DNA from: Bacteroidota bacterium
Lineage (GTDB): Bacteria > Bacteroidota > Rhodothermia > Rhodothermales > JANQRZ01
NCBI GenBank assembly: GCA_038746285.1
Contig: JBCDKT010000002.1
Span: forward strand, 96,402-160,401
Reading direction: 5' to 3'
DNA length: 64,000 bases
In this document: positions 9,201 through 16,400 of the stretch, piece after piece
Layout of the letters: the number at the start of each line of letters is the position of its first letter
Position numbering within the stretch: the first letter of the stretch is position 1
Program-made: the position numbers and the translations under genes
The notes under the pieces: generated by a model
Databases searched by the model: none
Seen by the model: the letters and a program-made list of their open reading frames with translations, nothing else
Told to the model about the DNA's origin: nothing

Positions 9201-9632
9201 ATCGGCAACTTCCCCAACCTGATCGTGGACACGGAGACGTTCACCGTGACGGTGACCGGCGCGGCGCGCGAGGGCGGGGCCGAGGCGTGGGCGGTGACCG
9301 AGGCGACGCCGTGGCCGACGTTCGAGGAGGCCGAGGGTGAGCTGGAGGCGGCGTCGGAGGCGCTGCCGTCCGAGTTCGCGCTGGCGGCGGCGTACCCGAA
9401 CCCGTTCACGCGCTCGGCGACGGTGGGCTTCGCGCTGCCGGAGGCGGCGTCGGTGCGGGTGTCGGTCTACGACGTGCTGGGGCGCGAGGTGGCGGTGCTG
9501 GTGGACGCGCCGCTGGAGGCGGGTCGTCACGCGGTGCAGCTGGAGGCGGGGAGGCTGGCCTCGGGGGTGTACCTGGTGCGGATGGTGGCGGGTGGGTACG
9601 CGGCGGTGGAGCGGGTGACGCTGGCGCGCTGA
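6267..9632 (+). CDS. T9SS cargo: large right-handed beta-helix surface protein
   Basis: A 1121-residue secreted protein. A signal peptide (MRALLLTLALLLP...ASAQ) is followed by two long parallel beta-helix regions, about residues 25-430 and 450-885. Both are rich in N-G/T-F, 'GNTF' and 'ITGNxV'-type coils, and each ends in a DIDGDPR/DIDGEDR..PYMGADE motif. Next comes a roughly 100-residue beta-sandwich module (about 893-995) that also occurs in other secreted proteins here. The last ~85 residues are a T9SS type A sorting domain (AAYPNPF..., VYDVLGREVAVL, GVYLVR). The beta-helix implies surface binding or cleavage of polysaccharide or DNA, with no catalytic site that I recognise. DNA at about 6820-7330 is visibly less GC-rich than the rest of the gene. 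The start is the ATG giving the signal peptide. It heads a run of three T9SS cargo genes. Confidence 0.88.
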   Translation: MRALLLTLALLLPTAASAQLSGTYTIGGASPDYATISEAVSDLDDFGLGGPVTFLLRPGVYSDQINPGALGTSATNTFEIRSENPSNRATIKVDATASANYVWRINNTKFVTFRDIDFIEANNDAFGRILVIEGTSSDITVDGCTFSGRIGALTDSGSLVWADPSSHDNLTFTGNTFTSGYGGLDLDQFFTLGNSTGLDVIGNVFEDQLRFGVDVTSGVDQTTLSANMISSRPNTDLYTGILFSGTGEITDNVVDAQNRALFAGGSTTALIANNFFAVESSSGLDEGVDLTGSASVDFFHNTVYVYGTSAGRALKSASTSGDGSDISIQNNLLINETGGPALSFRVNGPFAGTSDYNDLFTTGDVLVEDDGESYLTLDDYQDGTDLDLNSVAVPVTFADAQSADLHLAGGSVSDPDLLGLPVGITEDIDGDPRSATRPYMGADEGEDLSPLAGTYSVGVPGLSDFDDPFEAIAALNARGISAPVLFDILAFDYTGQAVIEDFERVGAADDPVTFRGNFIDQPGFPRPTLRYAAAGSADNYILLLDGADFVTIERLEFEATGTNNIGRLIVLDDGPDGEGVDDLTVRDNTLEGIVWVGPAGNPGGAELVATIDNATGGHDRARFTGNTFIDGTNGLRLSPTDNPGARNEDAEVSGNTFTDLRSTAMFAHAPAITVQGNTVTSDEGGGFQLFYGDGGCTITENRITLGVPSFNGINLRVDGTEAEPCLVANNFVSADRPVRIDGGSSFVRVLHNTLFSKDERVLWVPNASDVTVLNNILYHSAGGFAFEASASAIAEADHNALFTTGSSLARISSVNYTDLAAYQAGTGFGANSVSKTVTFADAPGGDLHLTGSSDGDDDLGGTPLAEVPTDIDGEDRGTPPYMGADEASALTPPANFDLVAAATSPLTVAPGGSVSFDYTIANNTANPATGDLWFAASPGGFDGIIVSGTLPGGQTFSGSYTQPVPGFTPPGTYAYDLNIGNFPNLIVDTETFTVTVTGAAREGGAEAWAVTEATPWPTFEEAEGELEAASEALPSEFALAAAYPNPFTRSATVGFALPEAASVRVSVYDVLGREVAVLVDAPLEAGRHAVQLEAGRLASGVYLVRMVAGGYAAVERVTLAR

Positions 9633-9655
9633 CGGTGTCTGCGCTTCGCTGCCGG

Positions 9656-9696
9656 GCGTCCCGCCGAGCGCGCACGAGCGTGCCTCGGCGGGACGC
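9656..9696. terminator. Long intergenic hairpin, probable terminator
   Basis: gcgtcccgccgag (9656-9668) and ctcggcgggacgc (9684-9696) form a perfect 13-bp stem. A further gcac/gtgc pairing lies in the loop. It begins 23 nt after the stop of the beta-helix gene. No T-tract follows, so factor-independent termination is not certain. Confidence 0.5.
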
Positions 9697-9762
9697 GCCC
9701 GCGTTGGGGCGGGCTAACAGAAAAGCCATAGGCGACAGTGCGAATGCGCCAAGCATCCGTCG

Positions 9763-9768
9763 TATAAT
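9763..9768 (+). promoter_or_regulatory. Possible -10 element (TATAAT)
   Basis: A perfect TATAAT stands out in this GC-rich context 41 nt before the ATG of the next T9SS cargo gene. No -35-like hexamer is visible at the usual distance, and it does not match the Bacteroidota TAnnTTTG box. Confidence 0.3.
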
Positions 9769-9809
9769 GGGCACCTTGTCTGGTCCTTCCCCTTTGCCTC
9801 CCCTACGCC

Positions 9810-11090
9810 ATGCAACGTTCCCTCCTTCTCGCCCTCGGGCTGCTCCTGCTTGCGACCCCTGCCTCGGCCCAGGTCACGGTCGGCCAGTCCGATGACTTCC
9901 AGGACGGCACGACGCAGGACTGGCGCAACGGCCGCAACACGCCCGACGTCTCGAACGTCGCCACCGGGGGCCCGGACGGCGCGGGCGATAGCTACCTCCA
10001 GGTCGTCGCCGACGGCAGCTTCATCGCGGGCCGGCTCGCGGTCTTCAACGACGAGCAATGGAGCGGCGACTTCACGGCGGCCGGCGTCACTTCGGTCACC
10101 GTGGACCTCAACAACACCGGGGCCAACGACCTCGTGATCCGGCTGTGGATCGAGAACAACTTCGCCGGCCCCGGCGACGGCGACGTGGTCTCGACCGACG
10201 GCGTCTCGCTCCCGGCCGGCAGCGGCTGGCAGTCGTTCACGTTCTCGGTGCTGCCGGAGGACCTCACCCCGCTCGGCGCGACGAGCGCCGGCGACGTCCT
10301 CACCAACGTACGGCGCTTCCGCTTCTACCACGGACCGACGGCGACGGCCCCCGGTCCCAACATCGTCGCCGAACTCGGCCTCGACAACATCACCGCCGAC
10401 GGCGCGGCCGGCCCGAACTTCGACCTCACGGCGACCAACACCTCGCCGCTCTCGACGGCTCCGGGCGGCTCGGTCTCGTTCGACTACACGGTCACCAACA
10501 ACACCTCGAACGCGGCCACCGGCGACGTTTGGTTCACGGCCAGCCCCGGCGGGCAGCGCGGGATCATCCGCTCCGGCACGCTCCCGGCGGGCCAGACCGT
10601 GAGCGCCAGCTTCACGCAGCCCGTCCCGGGCAACGCCCCGCCCGGCATCTACACCTACACCATCAACCTCGGCCAATTCCCGAACGCCGTCGTGGACTCG
10701 GAGAGCTTCGCGCTCATCGTGGCGGCAGCCCGCTCGGCCCCCGGTGCGCCGCTGGCGTGGGCCGTGACCGACGCTGCCCCCTGGTCCGTAGTCGAGGTCC
10801 CAGCTGCGCAGTCTGCCGCGACGCCCGAGCGGTTCGCACTGCACGCGGCCTACCCGAACCCGTTTGAGACTGCTACGTCGCTCGGCTTCGACGTGCCGGA
10901 GGCGACGAGCCTGAACGTGACCGTCTACGACGTACTCGGGCGCGAGGTCGCCGTCCTCCTCGACCGGACCGTCGAGGCGGGCCGGCACACCGTGCGTCTC
11001 GATGGAGCCGGGCTGTCGCGCGGGGTCTACCTCGTCCGTCTCCAGGCGGGCGCGGTCTCCCAGGTCCGCCGCGTCACCCTCGTGCGGTAG
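9810..11090 (+). CDS. T9SS cargo: beta-sandwich secreted protein
   Basis: A 426-residue secreted protein. A signal peptide ends at PASAQ. Residues 21-210 form a beta-rich domain resembling a carbohydrate-binding-module jelly roll (DSYLQVVADGSFIAGR, then DLVIRLWIENNF, GWQSFTFSV). Residues 215-315 repeat the beta-sandwich module of the preceding gene (FDLTATNTSPLSTAPGG, then SFDYTVTNNTS). A T9SS type A sorting domain follows from about residue 345 (AAYPNPF, VYDVLGREVAVLLD, SRGVYLVRL). The likely role is a cell-surface or released adhesion/binding protein; no active site is seen. The downstream endonuclease gene starts 12 nt after the stop, so the two may share a transcript. Confidence 0.82.
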   Translation: MQRSLLLALGLLLLATPASAQVTVGQSDDFQDGTTQDWRNGRNTPDVSNVATGGPDGAGDSYLQVVADGSFIAGRLAVFNDEQWSGDFTAAGVTSVTVDLNNTGANDLVIRLWIENNFAGPGDGDVVSTDGVSLPAGSGWQSFTFSVLPEDLTPLGATSAGDVLTNVRRFRFYHGPTATAPGPNIVAELGLDNITADGAAGPNFDLTATNTSPLSTAPGGSVSFDYTVTNNTSNAATGDVWFTASPGGQRGIIRSGTLPAGQTVSASFTQPVPGNAPPGIYTYTINLGQFPNAVVDSESFALIVAAARSAPGAPLAWAVTDAAPWSVVEVPAAQSAATPERFALHAAYPNPFETATSLGFDVPEATSLNVTVYDVLGREVAVLLDRTVEAGRHTVRLDGAGLSRGVYLVRLQAGAVSQVRRVTLVR

Positions 11091-11102
11091 CTCCTGACCT
11101 TC

Positions 11103-12203
11103 ATGCCCGTGCCTCTCCTTGCTCTGGTTGCGCTGCTGCTCACCGCCTCGGTGGCCGCCGCGCAGCCGGAGCAAGTCGTTTTATTCCCCGGCCAGACCGG
11201 GGCCACGCTGCGCGCCTCGCTCGTGGCCGACTACAAACCGGCGTCGGTGCTCTCCGAGGCAGCCGGTAAGGACCGGATGTACGACACCGTCTGGGCCACG
11301 GAGGTCGAAGGCGAAGAGGGCGTGGTCGGGGTCTACACCGGCTTCTTCGTGCCGTTCGACTGCCAGCCGTCGTGCGACCCGAGCCAGGACGTGTTCAACG
11401 CCGGCAGCGAGAACACGCAGGGGATCAACCAGGAGCACGTCTGGCCCCGCGCCGAGGGGGCCGGCAGCGGCAACGCCGAGCGCGACCTCCACCACCTCGC
11501 GCCCACCTTCGTCCGCGCCAACGCCGACCGCGGCACCCTCCCCTTCGCCGAAATCGACGACGTCCAGACTGACGACTGGTACATCGAGAACACGGTTACC
11601 GGCACGCGGCCGACCGAGAACCTCGACGCCTACAGCGAGCGCAACCGGGGGACGGCCTTCGAGCCACGCGAGGGCTTCAAGGGCGACGTGGCCCGGGCGA
11701 TGGTGTATTTCTACACGATGTACGAGGCCCAGGCCGACGACGCATTCTGGGCGCAGCAGCACGATACCTTCCTCCGCTGGCACGAACTCGACAGAACCGA
11801 TCAGGCCGAGTACGACCGCACCTTCGTAATCGCGGGCTTCCAGGGCGACCGCCCCAACCCGTTCGTGCTCGACTCGACGCTCGTCCGCCGCGCCTTCTTC
11901 CCGCCCATCGTCAGCACTGAGGCTGCCGTGCCCGAAGGTGGGTTCAGCCTCTCCCCCGCTTCGCCCAACCCGTTCGCCTCGGCCACGCGCTTCACGCTCA
12001 CCGTCGGCCGGCCGCAGCCGGTCCGCGTCGAGGTCTTCGACGTGCTCGGCCGCCGCATGGCCCTCCTGCACGACGGTCCCGTCAGTGCCGGCGCTCCGCT
12101 CCGTCTGAGGCTGGAAGCGGGCACGCTGCCGCCGGGGCTGTACCTCTACCGCGCCACCGGTGAGACGGTCCAGGCCACGCGCCGCGTCACACTCGCGCGG
12201 TAG
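11103..12203 (+). CDS. Secreted endonuclease I with T9SS sorting domain
   Basis: A 366-residue extracellular nuclease of the endonuclease I (EndA/Dns) family. A signal peptide ends near VAAAQ. The nuclease core lies between about residues 40 and 270 and carries the His-Me finger signatures NQEHVWPR and ERDLHHLAPTFVRANADRG, with the usual C-terminal NPFVLDSTLVRRAF segment. A T9SS sorting domain (SPASPNPF, VFDVLGRRMALLHDG, GLYLYRAT) ends the protein. The enzyme should degrade DNA outside the cell for nutrients or biofilm turnover. It is a shorter paralogue of the protein at 52141-54072. The gene shares a spacer of only 12 nt with the cargo gene before it. Confidence 0.88.
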   Translation: MPVPLLALVALLLTASVAAAQPEQVVLFPGQTGATLRASLVADYKPASVLSEAAGKDRMYDTVWATEVEGEEGVVGVYTGFFVPFDCQPSCDPSQDVFNAGSENTQGINQEHVWPRAEGAGSGNAERDLHHLAPTFVRANADRGTLPFAEIDDVQTDDWYIENTVTGTRPTENLDAYSERNRGTAFEPREGFKGDVARAMVYFYTMYEAQADDAFWAQQHDTFLRWHELDRTDQAEYDRTFVIAGFQGDRPNPFVLDSTLVRRAFFPPIVSTEAAVPEGGFSLSPASPNPFASATRFTLTVGRPQPVRVEVFDVLGRRMALLHDGPVSAGAPLRLRLEAGTLPPGLYLYRATGETVQATRRVTLAR

Positions 12204-12224
12204 TCCAGACCCGACGTATTCCCC

Positions 12225-13772
12225 CTATTTCTCCACTAGCACCTCGCCCGTCATTGCCTCAGGCACGGGGACGCCCATCAGAGTCAGGATCGTCGGGGCG
12301 ATATCGCCGAGCTTGCCGGGGCGAATCGACCCGCCGAAGCCGTCGCGGAGGATGAGGTGCGGGACGAGGGCCGTCGTGTGGGCCGTGTGCGGACTGCCGT
12401 CGGGGTTCCTGAGCTTGTCGGCGTTGCCGTGGTCGGCGATGATCTGGACGGTGTAGCCCTCGGCCTGCGCGGCCTCGACCACCACCTTCGCCGCCGCGTC
12501 TACGGCCTCGACCGCCCGGACCGCCGCCTCGAAGACGCCGGTGTGGCCGACCATGTCGGGGTTGGCGAAGTTGAGGACGACGAGGTCGGGGCGGTCCGTG
12601 CGCAGCGCCTCGGCGACCGCCTCGGCGAGCGGGGCGGCGCTCATCTCGGGCTGGAGGTCGTAGGTCGGGACCTTCGGGCTCGGGACGAGGATGCGCTGCT
12701 CGCCCTCGAACGGGGCCTCGCGCCCGCCGGAGAAGAAGTAGGTGACGTGCGGGTACTTCTCCGTCTCGGCAGCCCGGAGCTGCGTCAGCCCCGCCTTCGC
12801 CACCACCTCGCCGAGCGTGTCGGTGAGGTTGACCTTCGGAAAGGCGATGGGGAGGTCGAACGCCTCGTCGTAGGGCGTGAAGGTGACGTAGCGCAGGTCG
12901 AGCGGGCGGTTGCCCGGCGTGCCACGCTCGAAGTGGTTGAACGCCTCGTCGGTGAAGGCGCGCGTGAGTTGGCGGGCGCGGTCGGCGCGGAAGTTGAAAA
13001 AAACGACGGCGTCGCCATCCGCAACCGGCGGCGTGCCTCGGATGCGGATCGGCTCGACGAACTCGTCGGTGACGCCCTTCGCGTAGCTTGCCTCCAGCGC
13101 TTCGGCAGGGTCGTCGAACACGTCGCTGGCGAAGTCGCTGGTGCACGCCGCCGCGAGGAGACAGTAGCCGATCTTGGTCCGCTCCCAGCGGTTGTCGCGG
13201 TCCATCGCAAAGTAGCGCCCGACGACGGTGCCGATCCGCCCGACGCCGATGGCTTCGGCCTGCTGCTGAAACTGCCGGACGTAGCGCGCGCCGCCCTGCG
13301 GGTCGGTGTCGCGCCCGTCGGTGAAGGCATGAACGACGACCTGCTCCGGCCCGAGGCCTCCGTGCTTGGCGAGGTTGAGGAGCGCGTAGAGGTGCCGGAG
13401 GTGGGAGTGCACCCCGCCGTCGGAGAACAGCCCGATCAAGTGCAGCACCGACCCGTTCTCCTTCGCATGGCGGGCGGCGGCGGCGGCCTCCTCGTTCCCG
13501 AGAAACGCGCCGTCCGCGATGTCTTGGTCGATCCGCGTGATCTCCTGGTAGACCACGCGCCCCGCGCCGAGGTTCGTGTGCCCGACCTCGGAATTGCCCA
13601 TCTGCCCCTCCGGCAGCCCGACCGCCAGCCCGGACGCGTCGAGCGTCGAGCGGGGGTAGGTGTCGAAGAGGTAGTCGAGAAACGGCGTCTCGGCCGCGTC
13701 GATGGCGGAGACGGACGGGTCTTCGGCGATGCCGTAGCCGTCGAGGATGAGGAGGAGGTGTCGGCGAGGCAC
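12225..13772 (-). CDS. gpmI: 2,3-bisphosphoglycerate-independent phosphoglycerate mutase
   Basis: A 515-residue iPGM, interconverting 3- and 2-phosphoglycerate in glycolysis with two Mn2+. The metal ligand motif LILDGYG (D11), the phospho-serine S61 in GQMGNSEVGH, FTDGRD and the C-terminal IADHGNAD are present. No ATG fits the N-terminus; the GTG at 13772 gives MPRRHLLLILDGYG and matches the family length of about 510. The frame stays open through 15-nt repeats upstream (a multiple of three), but the extra peptide is repeat-derived. The 5' region holds 4.4 copies of a 15-mer and a TACCTTCG box at 13846-13853. Its 3' end converges with the endonuclease I gene. Confidence 0.93.
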   Translation of the reverse strand: MPRRHLLLILDGYGIAEDPSVSAIDAAETPFLDYLFDTYPRSTLDASGLAVGLPEGQMGNSEVGHTNLGAGRVVYQEITRIDQDIADGAFLGNEEAAAAARHAKENGSVLHLIGLFSDGGVHSHLRHLYALLNLAKHGGLGPEQVVVHAFTDGRDTDPQGGARYVRQFQQQAEAIGVGRIGTVVGRYFAMDRDNRWERTKIGYCLLAAACTSDFASDVFDDPAEALEASYAKGVTDEFVEPIRIRGTPPVADGDAVVFFNFRADRARQLTRAFTDEAFNHFERGTPGNRPLDLRYVTFTPYDEAFDLPIAFPKVNLTDTLGEVVAKAGLTQLRAAETEKYPHVTYFFSGGREAPFEGEQRILVPSPKVPTYDLQPEMSAAPLAEAVAEALRTDRPDLVVLNFANPDMVGHTGVFEAAVRAVEAVDAAAKVVVEAAQAEGYTVQIIADHGNADKLRNPDGSPHTAHTTALVPHLILRDGFGGSIRPGKLGDIAPTILTLMGVPVPEAMTGEVLVEK

Positions 13773-13779
13773 GAGGAGC

Positions 13780-13845
13780 GGTGAGACGGTGGACGGTGAG
13801 ACGGTGGACGGTGAGACGGTGGACGGTGAGACGGTGGACGGTGAG
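13780..13845. repeat. 15-bp tandem repeat in the gpmI leader
   Basis: Four perfect copies of ggtgagacggtggac plus a partial fifth, starting 8 nt before the gpmI start codon. The unit is a multiple of three, so the gpmI frame stays open through it (STVSP repeats). It is probably untranslated leader whose length can change by slippage. Confidence 0.85.
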
Positions 13846-13853
13846 CGAAGGTA
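13846..13853 (-). promoter_or_regulatory. Putative -7 promoter box of gpmI
   Basis: The minus strand reads TACCTTCG, 73 nt before the chosen GTG start. It lies directly beyond the 15-bp tandem array, so the array would be transcribed as leader. Confidence 0.4.
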
Positions 13854-13854
13854 C

Positions 13855-14030
13855 GGGGCGGGGCCTTCGGCGTGGAGGGCAGGGAGAGTAGGAGGGAAAG
13901 GGTGAGCAGGAGAACCGGTGAGACGCCTCGGCGCGGAGAGCAGCGGGCTTCGTAATTTTCTCAGCTTTCCTATGCTCTTCCGCTCTTCCGCTCTTCCGCT
14001 CTTCCGCTCTTCCGCTCTTCCGCTGCGAGC
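13855..14030. repeat. Composite G-arm/C-arm intergenic element, copy E
   Basis: A G-rich arm containing ggcgtggagggcagggagag, a motif shared with copy I. GC-rich sequence with cggcgcggag follows, then a T-rich core (gtaattttctcagctttcc) and six perfect ctcttccg units (13975-14022). It lies between the divergent gpmI and FHA genes, in the same orientation as copies A-D. Confidence 0.75.
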
Positions 14031-14092
14031 CGCTACCGGCCGAAATCTCGTATTAGACATAGCCCCCCTCCTTCCCCACTCGCCAGCCTGCC

Positions 14093-14491
14093 ATGCGTGC
14101 TCCCGTTCCAGCGTCCCGGCCGCCGCGCATCGTGATCCACCACCTCAGCGGATGCAAAGTCAACCAGGTCGAAGCGTTTCCCGCCGATCAGTTCGCCACG
14201 CTTACCTTTGGGCGCAGCCGCTCGGTGGACGTGCACTACGACCCCGGGCGGCACGAATTTGTCAGCCGCCGCCATGCAGCCATCGCGCGCAACGCCGATA
14301 ACGTCGGCTACACCCTCACCGACCTCGGCAGCCGCAACGGCACGTTTCTCAATGAGCAGCCCGTCACCGCCCCGACCCCGATTCACCCCGGCGACACGGT
14401 GCGCCTCAGCCTGGCTGGTCCCGAGTTCGTCTTCACCCTCGATCCGGCTCCGGGCTTACCGGCCGGCACGCTTCCGCTCCCCGCTCTCTAA
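14093..14491 (+). CDS. FHA-domain protein
   Basis: A 132-residue protein that is essentially one forkhead-associated domain, binding phospho-threonine peptides. The signature residues are present: GRSRSVDVH, the S-R-R-H core in FVSRRHAAI, and LGSRNGTFLN. The PP2C phosphatase gene starts 12 nt downstream, forming a phospho-signalling pair: one reads phosphothreonine, the other removes phosphate. No Ser/Thr kinase is encoded in the window, so the kinase partner lies elsewhere. The ATG was chosen because it gives a short leader before the first beta strand. Confidence 0.9.
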   Translation: MRAPVPASRPPRIVIHHLSGCKVNQVEAFPADQFATLTFGRSRSVDVHYDPGRHEFVSRRHAAIARNADNVGYTLTDLGSRNGTFLNEQPVTAPTPIHPGDTVRLSLAGPEFVFTLDPAPGLPAGTLPLPAL

Positions 14492-14503
14492 CCGCTGCGC
14501 CGC

Positions 14504-15394
14504 ATGAGCTGGCTCTCCCGCCGTCCAACCGCTGCGCATGAGCCGTCGGGAGCGTTCCCCCTGCTCGACGTAGCCGTGCTGACCGACATCGGGCGCGTCC
14601 GCGAGCAGAACGAGGACGCCGGGCGGTACGTCCGTCCCGGCGACGAGGCGACGCGGCGGCGCCAGGGCGTCCTCGTACTCGTCGCCGACGGCATGGGCGG
14701 GCACGCCGGCGGAGCCGTCGCCAGTTCGCTCGCCGTAGACAGGGTTCCAAAGACGTACTACGGGGCCGAGGCGGCACCGGCCGAGGCGCTCCGGGCGGCC
14801 GTCCAGACTGCAAACCGCACCATCTACGACACCGCCCAGCGCGACCCCAGCCTGTACCGAATGGGAACGACCTGCACGGCCCTGGTCCTACGCACGGCGG
14901 CACCCGACGAGGCGGACGGACCGACTGCGCTGGAAGCCGTCATGGCCCACGTCGGCGACAGCCGGCTCTACCTGCTGCGGGGCGGCCGGCTCCGCCAGAT
15001 GACCGAGGACGACTCGGTCGTGGGCGAGCTCGTGCGCCGGGGGCTGCTGACGCCCGAGGAGGCGCGGCACCACGAGCACCGCCACGTCATCACCCGCGCG
15101 CTCGGCCTCGACCCGGTCGTGCAGGTGTCCCAGTGGGAGCGCCCGCTCCGCGTCGAGCCCGGCGACACCTTCGTCCTCGCCTCGGACGGGCTATTCGACC
15201 TCGTCGAAGACGACCTCATCGCCCGCACCGTCGCCGACGCCGAAGCCGCCGAGGCCGCAACCGGACTCATCGCCCTCGCCAACGAGCGCGGCGGGCGCGA
15301 CAACATCACCGTCGGGGTCGTGCGCGTCCTCTCCCCGGCCGACGACCCCGGACGGACCACGGGCATCACCCGCACGCTGCCGTCGTTTCCCTGA
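14504..15394 (+). CDS. PP2C-family serine/threonine phosphatase
   Basis: A 296-residue PPM/PP2C phosphatase. The Mg2+/Mn2+-binding motifs appear in order: DIGRVREQNED (about 28-38), VADGMGGHAGG (about 60-70), the MAHVGDSRLYL segment, ASDGLFDLV and the final GGRDNITV. It should remove phosphate from Ser/Thr in the cytoplasm and has no membrane segment. It follows the FHA gene closely, so the two are probably co-transcribed. The C-terminal ~20 residues are a flexible tail. It converges with nth, with an 18-nt gap. Confidence 0.93.
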   Translation: MSWLSRRPTAAHEPSGAFPLLDVAVLTDIGRVREQNEDAGRYVRPGDEATRRRQGVLVLVADGMGGHAGGAVASSLAVDRVPKTYYGAEAAPAEALRAAVQTANRTIYDTAQRDPSLYRMGTTCTALVLRTAAPDEADGPTALEAVMAHVGDSRLYLLRGGRLRQMTEDDSVVGELVRRGLLTPEEARHHEHRHVITRALGLDPVVQVSQWERPLRVEPGDTFVLASDGLFDLVEDDLIARTVADAEAAEAATGLIALANERGGRDNITVGVVRVLSPADDPGRTTGITRTLPSFP

Positions 15395-15413
15395 CGGGCC
15401 TGCCGGTGACGGA

Positions 15414-16280
15414 TCAGCCGATCCGGTAGTCCTTGACCTGCTTCGTCGTCTCGCCGGTCTTGGTGAGGAAGACGTTCATCGAGCCCGAGACAGGGTCGGC
15501 GAGCTGCTCGACGCCGTAGCGGTCGGTCCGGGTCACGGGCTCGTCGAAGTAGCGGCTGTTGGTCTTGCAGTAGTAGGTGCCCTTCTTGGGGTCGAGGCCG
15601 GAGAGCGAGGCGGGCAGCTTCTGGAGACGGGTGTAGTAGCGGCACAGAGCCTGTCCTGAGCCTGTCGAAGGATCGGTCAGCGTGCACGCCTCGCACTTGG
15701 GGCTGCGGGCGGTGCAGGTGTAGCGGCCGTGCAGGATGAGCAGGTGGTGCGCCTCGCCCCACGCCTCGCGCGGGATCACGCGGCGGAGGCCGTCCTCGAC
15801 GGCGCGCGGCGTCGGGGCCTCGTCCACGAGCCCGATCCGGTTAGCCAGCCGGAAGACGTGCGTGTCCACCGCGATCGCCGGTTCGTCGAACGCGACAGCG
15901 ACGACGACGTTGGCCGTCTTGCGCCCGACCCCGCGCAGCGTCGTCAGCTCCTTGTGGGTCCGCGGCACCTCGCCACCGAAGTCGTCCATGATCTTGCGCG
16001 CCGTCACCGCGAGGGCCTTCGCCTTGTTGTTCGGGTACGACACCGAGCGGATGTAGGGGAAAATATCTTCGGCCTCGGCTTCGGCCATCGCCTCCGGCGT
16101 CGGGTAGGCCGCGAAGAGGTCCGGCGTGACGAGGTTGACGCGCGCGTCGGTGCACTGCGCCGAGAGGATGACGGCGACGAGGAGATGGAACTCGGTCTGG
16201 TACTGCAGTTCGGTCTCGGGCCGTTCGATGGTCTCGCGGAGCCGGGCGAGCGTGAGGCGGGCGCGGTCGGTGCGGGTCAC
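15414..16280 (-). CDS. nth: Endonuclease III with an inserted iron-sulfur loop
   Basis: A 288-residue DNA glycosylase/AP lyase for oxidised pyrimidines. The helix-hairpin-helix LRGVGRKTANVV contains catalytic K121, and AVDTH contains D139. The [4Fe-4S] cysteines are C189, C196, C199 and C213. Their spacing is x6, x2, x13, whereas E. coli Nth has x6, x2, x5. The extra ~8 residues (DPSTGSGQ) are encoded by a dispersed DNA word at 15648-15674. A C-terminal extension of ~75 residues follows the cluster and is conserved-looking, but I cannot assign it. The GTG at 16280 was chosen because an upstream frame runs into repeats. A TATCTTTC box at 16318-16325 lies 37 nt before the start. Confidence 0.9.
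   Translation of the reverse strand: MTRTDRARLTLARLRETIERPETELQYQTEFHLLVAVILSAQCTDARVNLVTPDLFAAYPTPEAMAEAEAEDIFPYIRSVSYPNNKAKALAVTARKIMDDFGGEVPRTHKELTTLRGVGRKTANVVVAVAFDEPAIAVDTHVFRLANRIGLVDEAPTPRAVEDGLRRVIPREAWGEAHHLLILHGRYTCTARSPKCEACTLTDPSTGSGQALCRYYTRLQKLPASLSGLDPKKGTYYCKTNSRYFDEPVTRTDRYGVEQLADPVSGSMNVFLTKTGETTKQVKDYRIG
15648..15674. repeat. Dispersed word inside nth
   Basis: The top strand contains the direct repeat agcctgtc(ct)g/agcctgtcga followed by aggatc. On the minus strand this reads ccttcgacaggctcaggaca, a word I recognise as recurring in many unrelated bacterial genomes. Here it sits in frame and encodes the extra residues between the third and fourth cluster cysteines. Confidence 0.6.
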
Positions 16281-16384
16281 GAGGGGGACGGGAGAAGAGA
16301 GGGAAGAGCGGAGCAGGGAAAGATAGCGAGGCGATGAACTCTGCACTCTTCCGCCCTTCCTTTCTTCCGCTCTTCCAATCCTAA
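16281..16384. repeat. Composite G-arm/C-arm intergenic element, copy F (weakly oriented)
   Basis: A purine arm (gggggacgggagaagagagg, then gaagagcggagcagg) and a pyrimidine arm (ctcttccgcccttcc, then tttcttccgctcttcc). The 11-mer ggaagagcgga of the left arm is exactly matched by the reverse complement of the right arm. The T-rich core of other copies is absent, so orientation is uncertain. It lies between the divergent nth and DUF4105 genes and contains the putative nth promoter box. Confidence 0.6.
16318..16325 (-). promoter_or_regulatory. Putative -7 promoter box of nth
   Basis: The minus strand reads TATCTTTC, 37 nt before the GTG start of nth and embedded in the purine arm of element F. 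Confidence 0.4.
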
Positions 16385-16387
16385 ACC

Positions 16388-16395
16388 TATCTTCC
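16388..16395 (+). promoter_or_regulatory. Putative -7 promoter box of the DUF4105 gene
   Basis: TATCTTCC ends 5 nt before the ATG at 16401. Used as a -7 element, it would start transcription at the start codon, giving a leaderless message. Confidence 0.45.
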
Positions 16396-16400
16396 GCGCC

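Noticed and set aside
7389..9530. 713-codon open frame on the minus strand, antisense to the beta-helix gene
   Set aside because: Arg/Val/Glu-rich translation typical of an antisense frame in high-GC DNA; the sense frame has signal peptide, domains and sorting tail.
13773..14060. N-terminal extension of phosphoglycerate mutase
   Set aside because: The extra residues are encoded by repeats ([13 protein letters not shown]), and the family begins at the LLLILDGYG strand; the GTG at 13772 fits.
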